From CBDFKV01 sp965249035 (GTDB lineage: Bacteria; Pseudomonadota; Gammaproteobacteria; Arenicellales; Poriferihabitantaceae), in assembly GCA_965249035.1 (NCBI GenBank), contig CBDFKV010000007.1, forward strand, positions 248,001 through 312,000: a stretch of DNA of 64,000 nt, read 5' to 3'. Below the pieces are notes generated by a model that was not told the origin of the DNA, ran no database searches, and worked only from the letters and a program-made list of their open reading frames with translations. A program made the position numbers and the translations under genes. This document shows positions 61,368 to 64,000 of this stretch, piece after piece (the first letter of the stretch is position 1; the number at the start of each line of letters is the position of its first letter).

Positions 61368-62755
61368 TGTTACGAGTAAATTGTCTGTCCTGCGAATTAA
61401 TTCATAACCTGTCCGGATTTAATCTATGCCTATTTGAGGCTTCAGATGAACCGGACAGGATTTCATGAACAGGTGAAACAGATGAGATTTAAAGAAGCTT
61501 ATGAAGGCTATCAGTGCAAACGACTCACCCAAAGCGAAGCAGCCACTCTGTTGGGTGTGTGTGACCGCAGTTTCCGGCGCTATATGCAGCGCTATGATGA
61601 ATCGGGCATGGAGGGTTTGTTGGATCGGCGGTTAAACGAACCTTCGCACCGTCTTGCCCCCGTAGATGAAGTGATCGCACTGCAAGACCTGTATTCAAGC
61701 CGATATGAGGGCTGGAATGTGCGCCATTTTCATCGCTGGTATCAGCACGAACACGATGGCTCACGCAGCTATAGCTGGGTTAAGAACACGCTGCAACACG
61801 CAGGTCTGGTGCGTAAGGCCAAGACCCGTGGCCCCCATCGAATCAAACGACTCGCCAGTGCCCTGCCTGGAATGATGATCCACCAAGATGGCAGCACGCA
61901 TCAGTGGGTTGAAGGTAAATATTGGGATTTGATTGTGACCATGGATGACGCCACCAATGAGCATTACTCGATGCGCTTTGTCGATGAAGAAGGCACCCAC
62001 AGCAGCTTGTTAGGGGTCAAAGATGTGCTTGAAGCTAAAGGCCTATTTTGTTCATTTTACTCAGACAGGGGCAGTCATTACTGGCATACCCCCGAGGCAG
62101 GTGGCAAGGTCGATAAGCGTAATCCAACACAGTTTGGTGTGGCGCTCAAGCGCTTGGGCATTGAGATGATTGCAGCTTACTCACCCGAAGCCAGAGGCCG
62201 CTCAGAACGCGCCTTCGGCACCCATCAGGGGCGATTACCCAATGAGCTAGCCCTTAAGGGCATTACCGATATGGATGCCGCCAATGAATACTTGCAGAAG
62301 CATTATATGCCGGCCTTCAATGCTGAGTTCAGTCACCTTGCGCGCGAGTTAGGTAATGCTTTTGTGGCATTGGCCGGGATAGATCTGGACGACTATTTAT
62401 GCGAGCGCTACGAGCGCGTGGTGGGTAAAGACAACAGCGTGCAGTTCGAACGCTTACACCTTCAGATTCCACAAGACCGGCATCGCTACCACTATGTTAA
62501 GGCTAGGGTGAAAGTACTCCGACACCTCGACGGTGTGATCTCCATTTACCATGGCCCCCGTCGATTGGGCCGATATACTGCAGAGGGAGATTTGATCCGG
62601 GAGACAACATGCAACAGCAAAGCCGCGTAACTCCGCTTCGTGGTTTTGCCGCCTATGAATTCGCTTCGGACTACGTCCTTCGCTCTTTCATCGGCGTTAA
62701 CAAAAGTGGACAATCTATGAATTAATTATCCGGACAGTTCTATTTACTCTTAACA
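61368..62755. mobile_element. IS1202-like (ISNCY) insertion sequence
   Basis: 1388 bp, bounded exactly by a 17-bp perfect direct repeat. Its ends are imperfect inverted repeats: TGTTACGAGTAAAT at 61368 pairs with the complement of ATTTACTCTTAACA ending at 62755, and further matches extend inward (61386-61414 with 62708-62736). The long target duplication is typical of the IS1202 group. One transposase gene is carried and looks intact. Confidence 0.88.
61446..62630 (+). CDS. IS1202/ISNCY-family transposase
   Basis: 394 residues from the ATG at 61446 with GAGG 7 bp upstream; the frame extends to a TTG at 61434. A helix-turn-helix at the start (LTQSEAATLLGVCDRSFRR) is followed by a DDE-type catalytic region: IHQDGSTHQWV, FYSDRGSHYWHTPEAGG and YSPEARGRSERAF hold the likely D, D and E. 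It is intact. Confidence 0.88.
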   Translation: MNRTGFHEQVKQMRFKEAYEGYQCKRLTQSEAATLLGVCDRSFRRYMQRYDESGMEGLLDRRLNEPSHRLAPVDEVIALQDLYSSRYEGWNVRHFHRWYQHEHDGSRSYSWVKNTLQHAGLVRKAKTRGPHRIKRLASALPGMMIHQDGSTHQWVEGKYWDLIVTMDDATNEHYSMRFVDEEGTHSSLLGVKDVLEAKGLFCSFYSDRGSHYWHTPEAGGKVDKRNPTQFGVALKRLGIEMIAAYSPEARGRSERAFGTHQGRLPNELALKGITDMDAANEYLQKHYMPAFNAEFSHLARELGNAFVALAGIDLDDYLCERYERVVGKDNSVQFERLHLQIPQDRHRYHYVKARVKVLRHLDGVISIYHGPRRLGRYTAEGDLIRETTCNSKAA

Positions 62756-62772
62756 TCCATGCCCCTTCTGAC
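62756..62772. repeat. 17-bp target-site duplication, right copy
   Basis: TCCATGCCCCTTCTGAC, exact match of 61351-61367. It lies 11 bp before the xthA start codon, so the element sits in the xthA promoter or leader. Confidence 0.9.
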
Positions 62773-62783
62773 CCCCATTATCC

Positions 62784-63557
62784 ATGAAAATCATCACTGC
62801 GAATACCAATGGCATCCGTGCTGCAGCACGCAAAGGCTTTTTTGAATGGTTGCCCAAACAAGACGCGGATTTTGTCTGCATCCAGGAAACAAAAGCCCAA
62901 ATAGACCAGCTTGGTGACCCGATTTTTCAACCTGACGGGTATCATTGTTATTACAATGACGCGGTCAAGAAAGGCTACAGCGGTACTGCTGTCTATTCCA
63001 AACATAAACCCGATGCTGTAATTGCCGACACCGGCTACCCGGTTTTCGACGACGAAGGCCGTTATCTTGAAGTTCAGGTCGGCAATCTGAGCGTTGTCTC
63101 ATTGTATCTGCCATCGGGATCGGCTAAGGAAGAGCGGCAACTGATCAAATACGAGTGCATGGATTGGTTTCTTGAGAAAATGGAAGCGATGCGCGATAGC
63201 GGCCGTGACATCGTGATCACTGGCGATTGGAATATTGCACACACCAATGCCGACATTAAAAACTGGCGCGGCAATCAAAAAAACTCAGGGTTTTTGCCAG
63301 AAGAACGCGCCTGGCTAGATGTGGTGTTTGGCGAAAAGCAATTTATCGATGCTTTTCGTGAGATTGAGCAACCCGAGCACAGCTACACTTGGTGGTCAAA
63401 TCGAGGCCAAGCCTGGGCCAATAACACCGGTTGGCGGATCGACTATCACGTCTTATCACCGAGCCTAAAAGGCAGCGTTGAAAGCACCGAAATCTATAAA
63501 GATGAGCGTTTTTCAGATCATTCACCGCTGATCATTAGTTACCGCTACGACGTATAA
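62784..63557 (+). CDS. xthA: Exodeoxyribonuclease III
   Basis: 257 residues, the ExoA/XthA branch of the EEP family. ITANTNGIR, the metal Glu in QETKAQ, ITGDWNIAHTNADIKN and SDHSPLI are the conserved blocks. It acts as an AP endonuclease and 3' exonuclease. An IS1202-like insertion ends 28 bp upstream of the start and may have changed its promoter. Confidence 0.9.
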   Translation: MKIITANTNGIRAAARKGFFEWLPKQDADFVCIQETKAQIDQLGDPIFQPDGYHCYYNDAVKKGYSGTAVYSKHKPDAVIADTGYPVFDDEGRYLEVQVGNLSVVSLYLPSGSAKEERQLIKYECMDWFLEKMEAMRDSGRDIVITGDWNIAHTNADIKNWRGNQKNSGFLPEERAWLDVVFGEKQFIDAFREIEQPEHSYTWWSNRGQAWANNTGWRIDYHVLSPSLKGSVESTEIYKDERFSDHSPLIISYRYDV

Positions 63558-63579
63558 AACAACCCGTAGCACTGGTTGG

Positions 63580-64000
63580 CTAGAAGTACAGCCTGAGCGT
63601 CTCGTTAATCTGCGATATCCAATCAGCAGATACCTTAGCCTCAGTTGCATAGTCTGGCCACCGCGCAACGATAGCCGTTACTTCTTTGACCATAACCTCA
63701 GCGCTTCCTCGCTGCATCGATGCCGACTGTGCACACGCTTTAAAATCATCCAGAACAAAATTATCTCGTTTGCCGTTCATACTCATCTGATGGTTTGAGG
63801 TCCAGGCACCACTGGGGTTATAGCTGTACGTGATGTCGAACGCCGGTGCCAAATGCCACTGGCCGGTTTTATCCATCAAAAAGGCAATATTTTTAACGTG
63901 GTCATCCTGATTGCGTCCAATTATATTAAATGCCATTCGTCTAAACTGCGCTTCAATCGCCTGCATCGGCAAGCCTAGCTGGCGAATGATCAACAGCGCT
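63580..64000 (-). CDS. HipA-like kinase, C-terminal part (cut by window edge)
   Basis: The frame is open to the window edge; about 140 residues are visible. NIIGRNQDDHVKNIAFL with the catalytic Asp, then LAPAFDITYSY with the metal-binding Asp, are the HipA C-terminal kinase blocks. HipA proteins are serine/threonine kinases that inhibit translation as type II toxins. The hipB partner would lie outside the window. Confidence 0.75.
   Translation of the reverse strand, partial: ALLIIRQLGLPMQAIEAQFRRMAFNIIGRNQDDHVKNIAFLMDKTGQWHLAPAFDITYSYNPSGAWTSNHQMSMNGKRDNFVLDDFKACAQSASMQRGSAEVMVKEVTAIVARWPDYATEAKVSADWISQINETLRLYF

Overview
The window looks like chromosomal DNA of a marine-type gammaproteobacterium. 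The right half carries ordinary housekeeping genes with gammaproteobacterial relatives (fabI, rsmJ, yhbY, sbcB, rep, ispD-ispF, rho, hisG, xthA) and a TRAP transporter. I cannot name the genus from sequence alone. The left 36 kb is an accessory island and the rest is mostly core genome with two insertion sequences.

Island, 1-35.8 kb. The island appears to be built from tandem, partly decayed Tn7-like transposons. A TniQ/TnsD-like target-selection gene lies at the left edge. Cargo follows: a truncated SRAP gene, an aspartic-protease-fold gene, a broken serine recombinase, a tyrosine recombinase, and a minus-strand cluster. That cluster holds a 4154-residue secreted SpvB/TcB/Rhs protein with a lipase-like C-terminal tip, then a lipoprotein, an endonuclease/exonuclease/phosphatase-family protein and two SH3-domain proteins. 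This cargo stops at 19743 in an array of about 20-bp repeats resembling TnsB-binding sites. A compact oppositely oriented array starts 5 bp later at 19749. The next block (20.1-31.1 kb) is a copper/redox cluster: two multicopper oxidases, four c-type cytochromes, a DsbA-like protein, DUF411 and DUF302 proteins, a MerR regulator and a CPC-type P-ATPase with YHS and metal-binding domains. Relic ends lie at 31.2-31.5 kb. A divergent pair of Rieske-fused enzymes (a TPP enzyme and a glutamate-synthase-like FMN enzyme) follows, and the last end repeat closes the series at 35801.

Core region, 35.9-64 kb. From left to right: an unknown gene, cfa, rsmJ, fabI, yhbY-sbcB (overlapping), an HPP membrane protein, then rho-ispD-ispF-rep on the minus strand. 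Next come a DUF2892 membrane protein, a NarL/NarX-type two-component pair, hisG, azlC-azlD, an IS630-family element with TA flanks, a Tat-type secreted protein, an RDD protein and an MFS transporter. A dctP-dctQ-dctM TRAP operon follows (its DctM has a long coiled-coil tail), then a DUF523 protein, an IS1202-like element with a perfect 17-bp target duplication, xthA, and the C-terminal part of a HipA-like kinase cut by the window edge.

Two candidates stand out for an undescribed system: the tandem Tn7-like island with shared end repeats, and the giant secreted Rhs/Tc protein with a lipase tip and an adjacent lipoprotein that could be its immunity partner.
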